Shown: positions 13,186-23,064, numbered from the stretch's first letter. The stretch is 64,000 bases of DNA from Xylanimonas cellulosilytica (GCA_001072465.1 JVKM01000056.1:1-64000); one strand, 5' to 3'. A program made the numbers and translations. Notes: a model not told the origin generated them from the letters alone.

Positions 13186-13288
13186 CGTCTGCATTGGAAA
13201 CGGTCGAGATCGGCGCAACGATCACGAGGGAAGCGACGGCTGCCGACGCGACGCGCGTCAGAGTTCGACGGGAGGGGCGCACGCTCAT
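13185..13288 (-). pseudogene. signal-peptide fragment of a secreted protein, cut at the IS junction
   Basis: Read on the minus strand from ATG 13288 (or GTG 13282, which has AAGGA 6 nt upstream) the sequence is a textbook signal peptide. It has a basic start SVRPSRRTLTR, a hydrophobic core VASAAVASLVIVAPI, and a cleavage-like SNADA. The frame then enters antisense IS sequence and has no further sense. The simplest reading is an exported-protein gene interrupted by the IS3-type element and later deleted. The gene's identity is lost. Confidence 0.35.
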
Positions 13289-13603
13289 TCCTTGCTGTGA
13301 AAGACTGATTGACAGGACTAGTTTACAGGTAGGTGCTTGCTGAGCAACTAGCAATGATCTGTTCCACTGTTCAATGTTGGCCAGTATGTCCTGGTGAGCC
13401 GCATTGCTTGGTGGGCTGGATTGTTTGACGGGGGAGGGGGCGTTGCTGTTGGGCGGTGTGGGCGTGGGGGTTCTGTATGTGTCGCCCACTTCGGCGGTGA
13501 AGGTCTGGCAGGTGTGCGCCGATTTCCGTAGTTCTGCGGTAATTGTCCTAGACGGTGATAAAAGTTGTCTGTCCTATAACTGGTTAGCGAGCATCTAAAT
13601 TTG
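13289..13603. other. intergenic stretch with no recognised gene
   Basis: No convincing ORF, RNA gene or repeat was found. A minus-strand frame with PTPTPPNSNAPSPV is low-complexity and has no start signals. The 3' part (from about 13560) is AT-richer and forms the sialidase promoter region. Confidence 0.5.
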
Positions 13604-13640
13604 TATGATGAATCTCGTGGATAGTGAGTCATGACTCACT
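13604..13640 (+). promoter_or_regulatory. sialidase promoter -10 and 18-bp palindromic operator
   Basis: TATGAT at 13604-13609 is a good -10 box. A perfect 18-bp palindrome, AGTGAGTCATGACTCACT (13623-13640), lies at about +8 to +25 relative to the expected start, a classic repressor position. It ends 37 bp before the sialidase start. The regulator is not in the window; GntR- or NanR-like control by sialic acid is a guess. Confidence 0.6.
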
Positions 13641-13677
13641 GACCGCTGATTGACAACCCATATCGGAAGGACCAATG

Positions 13678-15933
13678 ATGACCCTCCGCCACTACGGGCG
13701 CGCCCTCGCGGCTGCCTCGGGAGCCGTGCTGCTCTGCGCGACTCTCTCGGTTCCCGCGCTCGCGACCCCGACCAGTGACACCGGTGCAGCTGCTCCGGTG
13801 GCGGCCTCGGCAACCGACGAAGGTTCGGCCCCCATCACCGTCACCGTCACGCGCACCGACTCCCACGGAGACAAAGTGTACGAAGGTGACCTGATCACCG
13901 TCACCGTCACCTACACCAACAACACCGACAGCGCGCTCACCGTCTTCCCGGTGGACTCGAACCTGTCCGGCGTCCTCACCACCGGCGCTCCGAACTGCCG
14001 CTGGCACAACCTTGCCGCGCACACCACCAAGCAGTGCACGACCGCCACGCACACCGTGACCGCTGACGACGTAGCGGCCGGCACTTTCACCCCGATGACC
14101 ACGTGGGCGGCCACCCGTGACCGCAACGGTACCGACGTCATCGCCGGTGGCATCACCGCCAACGCCGACCCGGTGACCGTCGCCCAGGGCGATCGTCCCC
14201 CGGCCCCGGATCCGCTGGAGACCCCGCAGGACTACGCGATTGGTGACAAGGTTCGCCTCGCGTCCCCCGGCCTCGCCGGCTTCAGCTGCCACCGCATCCC
14301 GGCTCTGACCACCGCCAACAACGGCTGGATCATCGCCTCGTGGGACGGTCGCCCCAACACCTGCCAGGACGCGCCTCAGGCCAACTCCATCGTCTACCGC
14401 ATCTCCAAGGACGGCGGTAAGTCCTGGACCCCGATCAAGACCGCCCTCGCCGGCACCCCCGGCGCCCAGAAGATCGGCTACTCCGACCCCTCTTTCGTCG
14501 TGGACCGCACCACCGGAACGATCTTCCTGTTCTCGGTCAAGTCATACGACGCCGGCCTCTTCCAGTCCCAGCTGGGCACCGATCCTGCGGCGCGTAACAT
14601 CCTGCACGCCCACGTCGTCGAGTCCCATGACAACGGCGAGACCTGGGTGAACCCGCGCACCATTACCGACCAGGTGACTGCAGGCCACACCGACCAGTGG
14701 TTTACCCGCTTCGCCTCCTCCGGTGAAGGCATCCAGCTGCGCTACGGCGCCCACGCCGGCCGCCTCATCCAGCAGTACGCCGTCGCCAACTCCGGCACCA
14801 CCTCGCTCATGGCCGTCTCCGTCTACTCCGACGACCACGGCGCGACCTGGAAGCCCGGCGCGCCCACCGAGGGCAGCGCCGACGAGAACAAGGTCGTCGA
14901 GCTCTCCGACGGTCGCCTGCTCCTCAACTCGCGCACGCAGGGTACCGCAGGCCAGCGTCTCGAAGCCATCTCCTACGACGGTGGACAGACCTGGGGTCCC
15001 TTCCGACACAACTGGGACCTGACGGACCCGCGTAACAACGCCTCGATCGTTCGCGCCTACCCGGATGCCCCCGAGGGCTCCGCCCGTGCTCGCGTCCTGC
15101 TCTTCTCGAACGCCGACTCCTCCAGCGCCCGCGCCAACGGCACCATCCGTGTCTCCTACGACGACGGCTTCACCTGGAACGACGGCAAGGTCTTCGAGAG
15201 CGGCGAGATGGCCTACTCGACGCTGCACCCCCTCGGTGATGGTACCTGGGGCCTCCTGTACGAGTCAGGCGGCTACAAGAATATCGAGTTCATGCGCCTG
15301 GACGCCGCCTACCTCGGCCTGACCGACCCCGGCGAGGAGCCCGCTCCCCAGCCGCAGCCCACCCCGGACCCGACCCCGGAACCGCAGCCCACCCCGGACC
15401 CGACCCCGGAACCGCAGCCCGCCCCTGAACCCGCTCCCGCGGTCACCCCGGCGCACTGGGTGAACACCGGCTCGGGCTGGAAGTGGCAGCTGGAGGACTC
15501 CAGCTACGCGACCAACCAGACCATCACGATCGGTGACGCCACCTACCGCTTCAACTCGGCGGGCATGATGGTCACCGGCTGGGACCTCCAGGACGGCAAG
15601 TGGAGCTACTACAACGCCTACGGCGCTCGTGTGAGCGGCTGGGTCAAGGACGGTTCCTGGTACTACCTGGATCCCGCGACCGGCGTCATGGCGACCGGCT
15701 GGGTGCAGGTCGACGGCACCTGGTACATCTTCTCCGCCTCCGGAGCGATGCTCACCGGCTGGCAGTACGCCGGCAGCTGGTACTACCTGGCTCCCTCGGG
15801 TGCCATGCTCACCGGCTGGCAGCACGTCGGCGTCACCTGGTACTACTTCGCGGGTGATGGCCACATGGTCACCGGCTGGCAGATGATCGACGGCCGCTGG
15901 TACTACTTCGCATCTTCGGGTGCGTGGATCTGA
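13678..15933 (+). CDS. secreted sialidase (exo-alpha-sialidase) with choline-binding-type repeats
   Basis: About 751 residues. The signal peptide (1-30) has core [13 protein letters not shown] and ends PALA. An N-terminal DUF11-like beta domain (40-170; [17 protein letters not shown]) follows. The GH33 six-blade propeller (about 185-545) has the RIP motif in CHRIPAL (about 205) and five Asp-boxes: [32 protein letters not shown] and SYDDGFTW (about 243, 317, 384, 431, 493). A Pro-rich linker at 556-592 leads to about seven repeats of the WYYLxxxGAMLTGW type (593-751), like pneumococcal choline-binding modules. No LPXTG is present, so attachment should be non-covalent. It releases sialic acid from host glycans. 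ATG 13678 (6 nt after GGAAGGA) is preferred over 13675. It interrupts the usual ilvC-leuB neighbourhood next to an IS remnant. Confidence 0.93.
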   Translation: MTLRHYGRALAAASGAVLLCATLSVPALATPTSDTGAAAPVAASATDEGSAPITVTVTRTDSHGDKVYEGDLITVTVTYTNNTDSALTVFPVDSNLSGVLTTGAPNCRWHNLAAHTTKQCTTATHTVTADDVAAGTFTPMTTWAATRDRNGTDVIAGGITANADPVTVAQGDRPPAPDPLETPQDYAIGDKVRLASPGLAGFSCHRIPALTTANNGWIIASWDGRPNTCQDAPQANSIVYRISKDGGKSWTPIKTALAGTPGAQKIGYSDPSFVVDRTTGTIFLFSVKSYDAGLFQSQLGTDPAARNILHAHVVESHDNGETWVNPRTITDQVTAGHTDQWFTRFASSGEGIQLRYGAHAGRLIQQYAVANSGTTSLMAVSVYSDDHGATWKPGAPTEGSADENKVVELSDGRLLLNSRTQGTAGQRLEAISYDGGQTWGPFRHNWDLTDPRNNASIVRAYPDAPEGSARARVLLFSNADSSSARANGTIRVSYDDGFTWNDGKVFESGEMAYSTLHPLGDGTWGLLYESGGYKNIEFMRLDAAYLGLTDPGEEPAPQPQPTPDPTPEPQPTPDPTPEPQPAPEPAPAVTPAHWVNTGSGWKWQLEDSSYATNQTITIGDATYRFNSAGMMVTGWDLQDGKWSYYNAYGARVSGWVKDGSWYYLDPATGVMATGWVQVDGTWYIFSASGAMLTGWQYAGSWYYLAPSGAMLTGWQHVGVTWYYFAGDGHMVTGWQMIDGRWYYFASSGAWI
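15352..15411 (+). repeat. 30-bp tandem repeat in sialidase linker
   Basis: Two exact 30-bp units (15352-15381 and 15382-15411) plus a partial third encode ([10 protein letters not shown])n. Such in-frame repeats can change copy number by slippage and so alter the distance between catalytic domain and cell-wall anchor. Confidence 0.85.
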
Positions 15934-15947
15934 TCCACATCTATCGC

Positions 15948-15989
15948 GGCCGGGGCCGGGGGAGCGTGAGTGCCCTCCCGGCCCCGGCC
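15948..15989 (+). terminator. stem-loop after sialidase gene
   Basis: 13-bp perfect GC stem (15948-15960 with 15977-15989), no T-run. The 3' arm contains one copy of the recurrent CCCCGGCCTCGT motif. Confidence 0.6.
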
Positions 15990-16075
15990 TCGTCTATGGG
16001 GGACGTCACGGCCCAAAGAGACCACGGGTTGGACCCATTCGGACGCGCGGCGCAGACGCGGGGGAAGATGGAGTC

Positions 16076-17125
16076 ATGACACTGAACATCGCAGTAATCC
16101 CCGGCGACGGCATCGGCAAGGAAATCGTCCCCGAAGGCCTGAAGGTCCTGGACCGCGTCCTCGCGGACAAGGGCATCGACTACTCCACCACCCACTTCAA
16201 CCTGGGTGCCGAGCGCTGGCACGCCACCGGCGACACCCTGACCGACGAGGACCTCGAGGCGATCAAGCGCCACGACGTCATTCTGCTTGGCGCGGTCGGC
16301 GATCCCTCCGTGCCCTCCGGCGTCCTCGAGCGCGGTCTGCTCCTCAAGCTGCGCTTCGCCCTCGACCACTACGTGAACCTGCGCCCCTCCAAGTACTACG
16401 AGGGCGTGCCCAGCCCCCTGGCCAACCCCGGCGACATCGACTTCGTCGTCGTTCGTGAAGGCACCGAGGGCCTCTACTGCGGCAACGGTGGCGCCGTGCG
16501 CGTGGGCACCCCGCACGAGATCGCGACCGAGGTCAGCGTCAACACCGCCTACGGCGTCGAGCGCGTCGTGCGCTACGCCTTCGAGGCGGCCGCCTCACGC
16601 AAGAAGCACCTCACCCTCGTCCACAAGCACAACGTCCTGGTCAACGCCGGACACATGTGGCGCCGCATCGTCGACGAGGTGGGGGAGGAATACCCCGATG
16701 TGAGCGTCGACTACTGCCACATCGACGCCGCCACCATCTACATGGTCACCGACCCGGGCCGCTTCGACGTCATCGTCACCGACAACCTGTTCGGAGACAT
16801 CCTCACCGACGAGGCCGGGGCCGTTACCGGCGGCATCGGCCTGAGCGCGTCGGGCAACCTGAATCCCTCGCGCGAGTACCCCTCCATGTTCGAGCCCGTG
16901 CACGGCTCCGCCCCCGACATCGCTGGGCAGGGTAAGGCAGATCCGACCGCGACCATTTCCTCGGTCGCGCTCATGCTCGACTTCATGGGATTCGCCGAGG
17001 AAGCAGAGCGTGTGCGCGCGGCGATCGACGCCGACATGGCGGCGCGCGCCGAGGCCGCGGCGGCCGGAACGCCGCTCGTGCGCTCCACCTCCCAGATCGG
17101 TGATGACATCGCCGCCAGGGTCTGA
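16076..17125 (+). CDS. leuB: 3-isopropylmalate dehydrogenase
   Basis: 349 residues. It oxidises and decarboxylates 3-isopropylmalate in leucine synthesis (EC 1.1.1.85) with NAD and Mg/Mn. The start [20 protein letters not shown] is typical of actinobacterial LeuB. Other motifs are [17 protein letters not shown] with substrate-binding arginines, [15 protein letters not shown], the catalytic Lys near [12 protein letters not shown], and the metal/NAD motif [18 protein letters not shown] (about 240-258). ATG 16076 was chosen because the protein begins exactly at the conserved beta-strand; GGGGAAG is 8-9 nt upstream. It is monocistronic, between two stem-loops. The DEAGA codons contain one copy of the recurrent 12-mer. 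Confidence 0.95.
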   Translation: MTLNIAVIPGDGIGKEIVPEGLKVLDRVLADKGIDYSTTHFNLGAERWHATGDTLTDEDLEAIKRHDVILLGAVGDPSVPSGVLERGLLLKLRFALDHYVNLRPSKYYEGVPSPLANPGDIDFVVVREGTEGLYCGNGGAVRVGTPHEIATEVSVNTAYGVERVVRYAFEAAASRKKHLTLVHKHNVLVNAGHMWRRIVDEVGEEYPDVSVDYCHIDAATIYMVTDPGRFDVIVTDNLFGDILTDEAGAVTGGIGLSASGNLNPSREYPSMFEPVHGSAPDIAGQGKADPTATISSVALMLDFMGFAEEAERVRAAIDADMAARAEAAAAGTPLVRSTSQIGDDIAARV

Positions 17126-17140
17126 AGCAGTGATACGACG

Positions 17141-17175
17141 AGGGCCGCTCCCCGGACGGGGAGCGGCCCTGTTGT
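17141..17175 (+). terminator. leuB terminator
   Basis: Perfect 13-bp stem (17141-17153 with 17158-17170), tetraloop GGAC, then GTTGTTC. The convergent minus-strand gene ends at 17210, so it may work both ways. Confidence 0.8.
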
Positions 17176-17209
17176 TCTATCCGTCGGAGTGGTGGCCTCG
17201 CACCGCGTG

Positions 17210-18214
17210 TTAGCGCGTGCCGATGAGAGCGGGCAGGGGAGTGCGGGAAGCCCACTGCGCGACGTCGATGAGGGCGGCGCTGGCACCCGCCGCGCGTACG
17301 TCTGCGGAGTCGCTCGCGAGCATCGCGGCGTCAGCCGCCAGCAGGTTTGAAGCCAGAGATGTGCCGTCGAGGGCGTCGAGGGTACAGCGTGATGTGCGGG
17401 TGTCCGCAGCGCCAGCACGCAAAGCAGTATCGACGCGGACGAGCAGCTCGCCGGATACGTTGTACGCGTCGCTCAGCGTCCCCTCGCTCACCTGCGCCTT
17501 CGGCAGGGATGAGGCGGTGCAATCCCACGTGGCGACAGCCTGCGAGAGCTCCGCCGAAGAAGCGAGATCCTTGCCGGAAGGGGCGAACGTGGGGGAGATG
17601 GACGACTCATTGAACAGGTCAATCGCCCAGGTCTGAACGCCCTGACGCGACGCCGTGTTCACGCGGTCGTTGATGAGCAGCGCCGCATCATCACCGGCCT
17701 CGAGATCGATACCGTAGACGTGGGCGAGGCGCGCCGCGCTTGCGTAGCGCCCGAGCGCGGAGGCGCCGAGCGTGCGTGCCTCTTCGGTCGAGGTCTTGTC
17801 CGGGTTGGCGGCGATCTCAAGGTCGCGCGTGGCCGTGCGCGCCAGCCACGACACGTACGCCGAGACGTCGGTAGGCGCCTCAGATACGGCTGCCGGAGCG
17901 GACTCGCCCTCGGGCGTCGCGCCGCCCCACGGATCCCACAGTCCGCCGAGCGCCTCGAGTCGCGCCTGCGACGATGAAGCTGCGTCGCGTAGAGCGGACG
18001 AACAGGACGCGCAATCCGTCGCGATATCTGCCAGCTGGGTCGCGCGAGCCGCAGCGGCAGCTTCCGTGCGCGCGGCCTGGTCTCGAACCGCTGCGAAGCC
18101 AGACAGAGTGGGCAGCGACGACGCACCGCACGCAGACAGCGCGAAAACCGCAGCCGACGTCACGACGAGGCCGGGGATGCGGTGTGTGGTCAAAGTCAGT
18201 TTTGCGAAACGCAC
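17210..18214 (-). CDS. predicted lipoprotein upstream of rimP
   Basis: 334 residues from GTG 18214. The lipoprotein signal has core PGLVVTSAAVFALSAC with lipobox LSAC and Cys29. The mature part is Ala- and Ser-rich and mostly helical, with extra Cys residues (DCASCSS near 60-65; WDCTASS and SRCTL later) that may form disulfides. Genes for DUF4439 ferritin-like or alanine-rich exported proteins often lie divergent to rimP in Actinobacteria, and the C-terminal helices could be a diverged version. No family motif was confirmed. The start has no ribosome binding site, but GATGAT ends 6 nt before it, the leaderless layout seen elsewhere here. An upstream extension to 18379 would overlap rimP and destroy the signal peptide. 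Confidence 0.7.
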   Translation of the reverse strand: MRFAKLTLTTHRIPGLVVTSAAVFALSACGASSLPTLSGFAAVRDQAARTEAAAAARATQLADIATDCASCSSALRDAASSSQARLEALGGLWDPWGGATPEGESAPAAVSEAPTDVSAYVSWLARTATRDLEIAANPDKTSTEEARTLGASALGRYASAARLAHVYGIDLEAGDDAALLINDRVNTASRQGVQTWAIDLFNESSISPTFAPSGKDLASSAELSQAVATWDCTASSLPKAQVSEGTLSDAYNVSGELLVRVDTALRAGAADTRTSRCTLDALDGTSLASNLLAADAAMLASDSADVRAAGASAALIDVAQWASRTPLPALIGTR

Positions 18215-18220
18215 ACCCGC

Positions 18221-18226
18221 ATCATC
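18221..18226 (-). promoter_or_regulatory. candidate leaderless -10 box of the lipoprotein gene
   Basis: On the minus strand GATGAT (5 of 6 to TANNNT, first base differs) ends 6 nt before GTG 18214, with no Shine-Dalgarno between. Confidence 0.4.
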
Positions 18227-18285
18227 CCACACCCCCGGGTAGGATAGGGAACTGACCCGCGTACGCGAGAGAAAGATAGGCGCAT

Positions 18286-18756
18286 ATGGCATCGTCCACG
18301 TCAGAGGGACCGCTCGAGGAGCTGCTGGCTCCCGTGGTCGCACAGTCGGGACTGGAACTGGACTCGGTGACCCGCTCACGCTCCGACGCGATGCCCCTCC
18401 TGCGGGTCATCGTCGAAGCGCCGATTGGCGCCGACGGAATTGACTCGGACACCCTCGCCGAGGTGTCCCGCGCCGTGTCGAAAGCCTTGGATGTCGCTGA
18501 CCCGATCGACGGCGAATACCTGCTCGAAGTCTCCACGCCGGGAGCCGAACGCGAGCTCACGAAGGTCGGGCACTGGATGCGACAAATCGGACGTCTCGTG
18601 CGCATCAAGCTGCGAGCCGGCGGCTACGTCTCCGGACGCGTCGTTGCCGCGAACGAGACCAGCGCAACGATCGATGTTGACGGCGAAACGACTACCATTG
18701 ACTATCAGGACATGAGGAAGGCGCGTTCCCGCGTCGACTTCGGAACGGGGAAGTAG
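18286..18756 (+). CDS. rimP: ribosome maturation factor RimP
   Basis: 156-residue YhbC/DUF150 protein needed for 30S subunit maturation. The N-terminal alpha-beta domain (LEELLAPVVAQSGLELDSV, 10-30; SRAVSKALDVADPIDGEYLLEVSTPGAERELT, 62-93) carries the conserved VSTPGxxRxL. The C-terminal SH3-like domain is at about 100-150. It is the first gene of the rimP-nusA-ylxR-infB group, conserved across Actinobacteria. A TAGGAT box at 18240-18245 may serve as -10. The ribosome binding site is weak. Confidence 0.95.
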   Translation: MASSTSEGPLEELLAPVVAQSGLELDSVTRSRSDAMPLLRVIVEAPIGADGIDSDTLAEVSRAVSKALDVADPIDGEYLLEVSTPGAERELTKVGHWMRQIGRLVRIKLRAGGYVSGRVVAANETSATIDVDGETTTIDYQDMRKARSRVDFGTGK

Positions 18757-18762
18757 GAGACC

Positions 18763-19791
18763 ATGGAAATCGATATGACCGCTCTGCGGATGGTGGAAAA
18801 CGAGAAGGGCGTCAGCCTCGAAACCCTCGTCGACGCCATCGAAGAGGCGCTGCTCAAGGCGTACCACAACCTGCCCGGCGCCATCTCCCAGGCCCGCATC
18901 GAAATCGACAAGAAGACCGGACGCGTCACCGTCATGGCCATGGACGAGGACGAGGACGGCAACCCGATCGGCGAGTTCGACGACACCCCGAAGAACTTCG
19001 GTCGCATCGCTCAGTCGACCGCGCGCTCCGTCATCATGCAGCGCCTGCGCGACGCCGACGACCAGCGTGTCTTCGGTGACTTCGCCGGTCGTGAAGGCCA
19101 GATCATCACGGGCACCGTCCAGGCCCCGCGCCCCGGCCGCCCCACGATGGTCCAGGTCTCCGACGACTTCGAGGCCGTCCTGCCCGACGGCGAAAAGGTC
19201 CCCGGCGAGTCCTACCGCCACGGCGACCGCATCCGCGCCTATGTCGTGGGCGTCGAGCGCACCGAGCGCGGCCCGCGCATCACCCTGTCGCGCACGCACC
19301 CCAACCTCGTCGCCGGCCTCTTCCAGCGTGAGGTTCCCGAAATTCAGCAGGGCCTCGTCAAGATCAAGGCCATCGCCCGCGAGGCCGGCCACCGCACGAA
19401 GATCGCCGTGGCCGCCACCCGCGAAGGCATCAACGCCAAGGGTGCTTGCATTGGCCCGATGGGCGCGCGCGTGCGCTCCGTCATGGCCGAGCTGGGCGGG
19501 GAGAAGATCGACATCGTCGACTACTCCGACGATCCGGCGCGCTTCGTCGCCAACTCGCTGTCGCCCGCGCGCGTCACCCGCGTCGTCGTCCACTCCGTGG
19601 ACAACCGCACGGCGACGGCCATCGTCCCCGACTTCCAGCTCTCCCTCGCCATCGGCAAGGAAGGCCAGAATGCTCGCCTCGCGGCGCGCCTGACGAACTA
19701 CCACATCGACATCCACGCCGACACGGAAACCGGCGACGACGCGATCGCCTCGCGCGTCTCGACCCCCGACGACGTGACAAGTCGCTCATAG
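18763..19791 (+). CDS. nusA: transcription termination/antitermination factor NusA
   Basis: 342 residues, short form as in mycobacteria (no C-terminal acidic repeats). The N-terminal RNAP-binding domain (MEIDMTALRMVENEKGVS, to about 120) is followed by an S1 domain (GREGQIITGTVQ...GDRIRAYVVGVERTERGPRITLSRTHP, 110-190). Two KH domains (about 200-330) carry ACIGPMGARVRSVMAELGGEKIDIV and AIGKEGQNARLAARL GxxG loops. It acts at pauses, terminators and rrn antitermination. TAGGAGA just before ATG 18763 overlaps the rimP stop, so the two are co-translated. Confidence 0.96.
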   Translation: MEIDMTALRMVENEKGVSLETLVDAIEEALLKAYHNLPGAISQARIEIDKKTGRVTVMAMDEDEDGNPIGEFDDTPKNFGRIAQSTARSVIMQRLRDADDQRVFGDFAGREGQIITGTVQAPRPGRPTMVQVSDDFEAVLPDGEKVPGESYRHGDRIRAYVVGVERTERGPRITLSRTHPNLVAGLFQREVPEIQQGLVKIKAIAREAGHRTKIAVAATREGINAKGACIGPMGARVRSVMAELGGEKIDIVDYSDDPARFVANSLSPARVTRVVVHSVDNRTATAIVPDFQLSLAIGKEGQNARLAARLTNYHIDIHADTETGDDAIASRVSTPDDVTSRS

Positions 19792-19804
19792 AATCTGAGA
19801 CGAG

Positions 19805-19836
19805 CAATCCCTTAGCTGGACTAAGCTAGGGGATTG
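19805..19836 (+). promoter_or_regulatory. hairpin sequestering the ylxR ribosome binding site and start
   Basis: CAATCCCTTAGC (19805-19816) pairs with GCTAGGGGATTG (19825-19836) over 12 bp with one G-U pair. The 3' arm holds the AGGGGAT Shine-Dalgarno and the first base of the GTG start. No T-run follows, so a terminator is unlikely. It could hold ylxR translation low, or couple it to ribosomes leaving nusA. Confidence 0.6.
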
Positions 19837-20123
19837 TGTCGTATTCTGTGCCGCCAGTGCCCACCTCTGGGCCCCAGCGCACCTGCATTGGATGCGGCGC
19901 ACACGCGCAACGATCCGCTCTCGTGCGGATTGTTCGCTCGCCGGACGGTTCGATTCGCCTCGACCGAACGGCCACTCTTCCGGGCCGAGGGGCCTGGATT
20001 CACCCCGATGCGGGGTGCGTCCAGAAAGCCCGAGCCAGGCGCGGCCTTGCGCGCTCGTTCCGAACGGGAAACGTGACGGACGGCGTGTGGGACGACGTGG
20101 AGGAGTTGATCAACCACCAGTGA
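19836..20123 (+). CDS. YlxR family (DUF448) RNA-binding protein
   Basis: 95 residues in the position nusA-ylxR-infB seen in most Gram-positives. The family core is clear: RTCIGCGAHAQRSALVRIVRSPDGSI (16-41) with the conserved CxxC..R.L.R, and LPGRGAWIHPDAGCVQKA (48-65) with GRGAxxH. YlxR proteins bind nucleic acid and have been linked to RNase P. GTG 19836 is the first base-paired codon of a hairpin; GTG 19848 is an alternative start outside the stem. Confidence 0.9.
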   Translation: MSYSVPPVPTSGPQRTCIGCGAHAQRSALVRIVRSPDGSIRLDRTATLPGRGAWIHPDAGCVQKARARRGLARSFRTGNVTDGVWDDVEELINHQ

Positions 20124-20221
20124 TGGCCACGCGCCATCAACGCCGAGAAAATGGAAGCGGGTTGGAAGCTGATGGGCACCCGATGAGTACCCAGCGATGA
20201 GCTGCCAGCAATATCAGTAAG

Positions 20222-20246
20222 GCGTCTCCGGACCGGAGACGCTTCC
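20222..20246 (+). terminator. stem-loop before infB
   Basis: GCGTCTCCG (20222-20230) and CGGAGACGC (20234-20242) form a perfect 9-bp stem with 3-nt loop followed by TTCC, 14 bases before infB. It could be a weak terminator or a 5' structure of the infB mRNA. The 98 bases before it hold nothing recognisable. Confidence 0.4.
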
Positions 20247-20259
20247 GGAATGGAGAAAT

Positions 20260-23064
20260 GTGGCAAAGTTGCGTGTCCACGAGCTCGCCAAAGAGCTCGG
20301 AATCACCAGCAAAGAACTGATGGGTCACCTGAAGGAAGCAGGTGAATTCGTCAAGTCGTCGTCGTCCTCGCTCGAACCGCCCGTCGTGCGGCAGATGCGC
20401 GAGAAGTTCGCGACGGCCCCCAAGACCAAGAAGGCGGACGCAAAGCCCGCCGCCAAGGCCCCCAAGCCCAGCGCGGCCAAGCCCGCTGCGAAGAAGCCCG
20501 CCGCCCCCAAGGCGGAGGCTCCCGCCGCGCAGGCTGCCGACGCTGCCCCCAAGGCCGCTGCCCCCAAGGGCGACGCGCCCAAGCCCGGCGCGCCCAAGCC
20601 TCGTACGAAGAAGGCCGACGCCGCCCCCAAGACCGCCACCCGCAAGAGTGCGGAAGGCGGCGCCCCCAAGCCCGCGCCTCGTCGCGCTGACGCCCCGCGC
20701 CCGGCTCGCCCCGGCGGCCCGCGCCCCGGTGGCCCGCGTCCGGGTAACAACCCCTACGCCTCCTCGCAGGGCATGCCTCGCCCCGGCGGCTCCGGCGGCC
20801 CTCGTCCCGGCGCCCCGCGTCCCGGCGGCTCCGGCAACGGTGGCCCGCGTCCCGGCGCCGCGCGTCAGGGTGCCTCCGGCAACGGTGGTCCCCGTCCCGG
20901 CGCCCCGCGCCCCGGCGGCAACCGTCCGAACCCGGGCATGATGCCCGGCCAGGCGAACTTCGCACGTAACGCTGCCTCCGGTAACGGCGGCGGTGAGCGT
21001 ACCGGCCGCGGTGGACGCGGTCGTGGCGGCGCACGTCCCGGCGGTGCAGGTGCAGGTGCCGGCGGCGGCGCCCCCCAGAACAACGGCGGCGGCTTCGGCG
21101 GTCCCCGCGGCGGTGGCCGCGGCGGTCGCGGCTCCACGCCGGGCGCATTCGGTCGCGGAGGCGGCCGCTCGCAGCGCGGACGCAAGTCGAAGCGCGCGAA
21201 GCGTCAAGAGTACGAGCAGCAGAATGCGCCCGTCATCGGCGGCGTGTCGATCCCGCGCGGTAACGGCGCGCAGATCCGCATCCGCCAGGGCGCATCCCTT
21301 GCTGACCTCGCCGAGAAGATCGACGTCAATCCCGCAGCACTCGTGACGGTCCTCTTCGCCCTGGGCGAGATGGCGACCGCCACGCAGTCCCTCGACCAGG
21401 ACACCTTCGAGGCCCTGGGCGCGGAGCTCGGCTACGACGTCAAGGTCGTCTCCCCCGAGGACGAGGACCGCGAGCTGCTCGAGTCCTTCGACATCGACCT
21501 CGAGGCCGAAGAACTCGACGACGCCGAGAACATGGTGCCCCGTCCGCCGGTCGTCACCGTCATGGGTCACGTCGACCACGGTAAGACCAAGCTGCTCGAC
21601 GCGATCCGTCACACCGACGTCGTCGACACCGAGCACGGCGGCATCACCCAGCACATCGGCGCCTACCAGGTCACGGTCAAGGCTGAGGACGGCACCGCCC
21701 GCCCGATCACCTTCATCGATACCCCCGGTCACGAGGCCTTCACGGCCATGCGTGCTCGTGGCGCCCAGGTCACCGACATCGCGATCCTCGTGGTCGCAGC
21801 CGATGACGGTGTCATGCCCCAGACCGTTGAGGCCATCAACCACGCGCAGGCCGCCGGCGTTCCGATCGTCGTCGCGGTGAACAAGGTCGATAAGGACACG
21901 GCGAACCCGGAGAAGATCCGCTCCCAGCTCACCGAGTACGGCCTCGTCGCGGAAGAGTACGGCGGCGACGTCATGTTCGTGAACATCTCCGCCAAGCAGC
22001 GCAAGGGCATCCACGAGCTGCTCGAGGCCGTCCTGCTGACCGCCGACGCGGCGCTGACCCTTGAGGCCAACCCGAACACCGACGCGCGCGGCGTCGCCAT
22101 CGAAGCGAACCTGGACAAGGGCCGCGGCGCCGTCGCGACCATGCTGGTCCAGCGAGGCACGCTTCACGTGGGCGACTCCCTCGTGGTCGGCTCGTCCTAC
22201 GGCCGCGTGCGCGCCATGTTCGACGACGCCGGTAACGACGTCTCCGAGGCCGGCCCGTCGATGCCCGTCGCGGTCCTCGGCCTCACGTCCGTCCCGCGTG
22301 CCGGCGACTCCTTCCTGGTCGCGCCGGATGACCGCACGGCCCGCCAGATCGCCGATAAGCGTGAGGCCGCCGAGCGTCAGGCCCTGCTGGCTAAGCGCCG
22401 CAAGCGCGTCTCCCTGGAGGACTTCGACAAGGTCCTGGCCGAGGGCGAGGTCGACACCCTCAACCTGGTCATCAAGGGCGACGTGTCCGGTGCCGTCGAG
22501 GCCCTGGAAGACTCGCTGCTGCGCATCGACGTGGGCGACGAGGTCGCGCTGCGTATCATCCACCGCGGCGTCGGTGCGATCACGCAGAACGACGTCAACC
22601 TGGCGACCGTCGACAACGCGGTCATCATCGGCTTCAACGTCCGCCCCGCCGAGCGCGTGGCCGAGATGGCGGATGCCGAGGGCGTCGAGATCAAGTACTA
22701 CAACGTCATCTACTCTGCGATCGACGACATTGAGGCTGCCCTTAAGGGCATGCTCAAGCCGATCTACGAGGAGGTCCAGCTGGGTACCGCGGAGATCCGT
22801 CAGGTCTTCCGCTCCGGCAAGTTCGGCAACATCGCCGGTTCGATCGTCCGCTCCGGCACGATCAAGCGTGGCACCAAGGCTCGCCTGGTGCGCGATGGTG
22901 TGGTTGTCGCCGAGAACCTCGAGATCGCGTCCCTGCGTCGCGAGAAGGACGACGTCACCGAGGTCCGCGAGGGCTACGAGTGCGGTATCACGCTGGGTCA
23001 CAAGGACATCGCCGAAGGCGACATCATTGAGACCTGGGATATGCGCGAGAAGGCTCGTGACTGA
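20260..23064 (+). CDS. infB: translation initiation factor IF-2
   Basis: 934-residue GTPase that brings initiator tRNA to the 30S subunit. IF2_N domain ([20 protein letters not shown], 1-50); then some 260 residues of low-complexity linker, first KPAAK/AAPK-type, then [14 protein letters not shown] and GRGG-type (about 55-310); a second IF2-associated domain ([17 protein letters not shown], about 340-420). The G domain has G1 GHVDHGKT (about 435), G2 [10 protein letters not shown]3 DTPGHE and G4 NKVDK. Domains II-IV follow, ending [17 protein letters not shown] 20260 follows GGAGAA. The linker is unusually Pro/Gly/Arg-rich and is typical of high-GC actinobacteria. Confidence 0.97.
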   Translation: MAKLRVHELAKELGITSKELMGHLKEAGEFVKSSSSSLEPPVVRQMREKFATAPKTKKADAKPAAKAPKPSAAKPAAKKPAAPKAEAPAAQAADAAPKAAAPKGDAPKPGAPKPRTKKADAAPKTATRKSAEGGAPKPAPRRADAPRPARPGGPRPGGPRPGNNPYASSQGMPRPGGSGGPRPGAPRPGGSGNGGPRPGAARQGASGNGGPRPGAPRPGGNRPNPGMMPGQANFARNAASGNGGGERTGRGGRGRGGARPGGAGAGAGGGAPQNNGGGFGGPRGGGRGGRGSTPGAFGRGGGRSQRGRKSKRAKRQEYEQQNAPVIGGVSIPRGNGAQIRIRQGASLADLAEKIDVNPAALVTVLFALGEMATATQSLDQDTFEALGAELGYDVKVVSPEDEDRELLESFDIDLEAEELDDAENMVPRPPVVTVMGHVDHGKTKLLDAIRHTDVVDTEHGGITQHIGAYQVTVKAEDGTARPITFIDTPGHEAFTAMRARGAQVTDIAILVVAADDGVMPQTVEAINHAQAAGVPIVVAVNKVDKDTANPEKIRSQLTEYGLVAEEYGGDVMFVNISAKQRKGIHELLEAVLLTADAALTLEANPNTDARGVAIEANLDKGRGAVATMLVQRGTLHVGDSLVVGSSYGRVRAMFDDAGNDVSEAGPSMPVAVLGLTSVPRAGDSFLVAPDDRTARQIADKREAAERQALLAKRRKRVSLEDFDKVLAEGEVDTLNLVIKGDVSGAVEALEDSLLRIDVGDEVALRIIHRGVGAITQNDVNLATVDNAVIIGFNVRPAERVAEMADAEGVEIKYYNVIYSAIDDIEAALKGMLKPIYEEVQLGTAEIRQVFRSGKFGNIAGSIVRSGTIKRGTKARLVRDGVVVAENLEIASLRREKDDVTEVREGYECGITLGHKDIAEGDIIETWDMREKARD

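Noticed and set aside
13052..13632. Minus-strand ORFs of 94 to 145 codons upstream of the sialidase
   Set aside because: Apart from the short signal-peptide piece, the sequence is low-complexity Pro/Thr and runs through the IS end; no intact gene is supported.
20700..21130. Dense short direct repeats resembling a repeat array
   Set aside because: These are in-frame GRGG and [13 protein letters not shown] codon repeats of the IF-2 linker, irregular in length and without spacers; not CRISPR.
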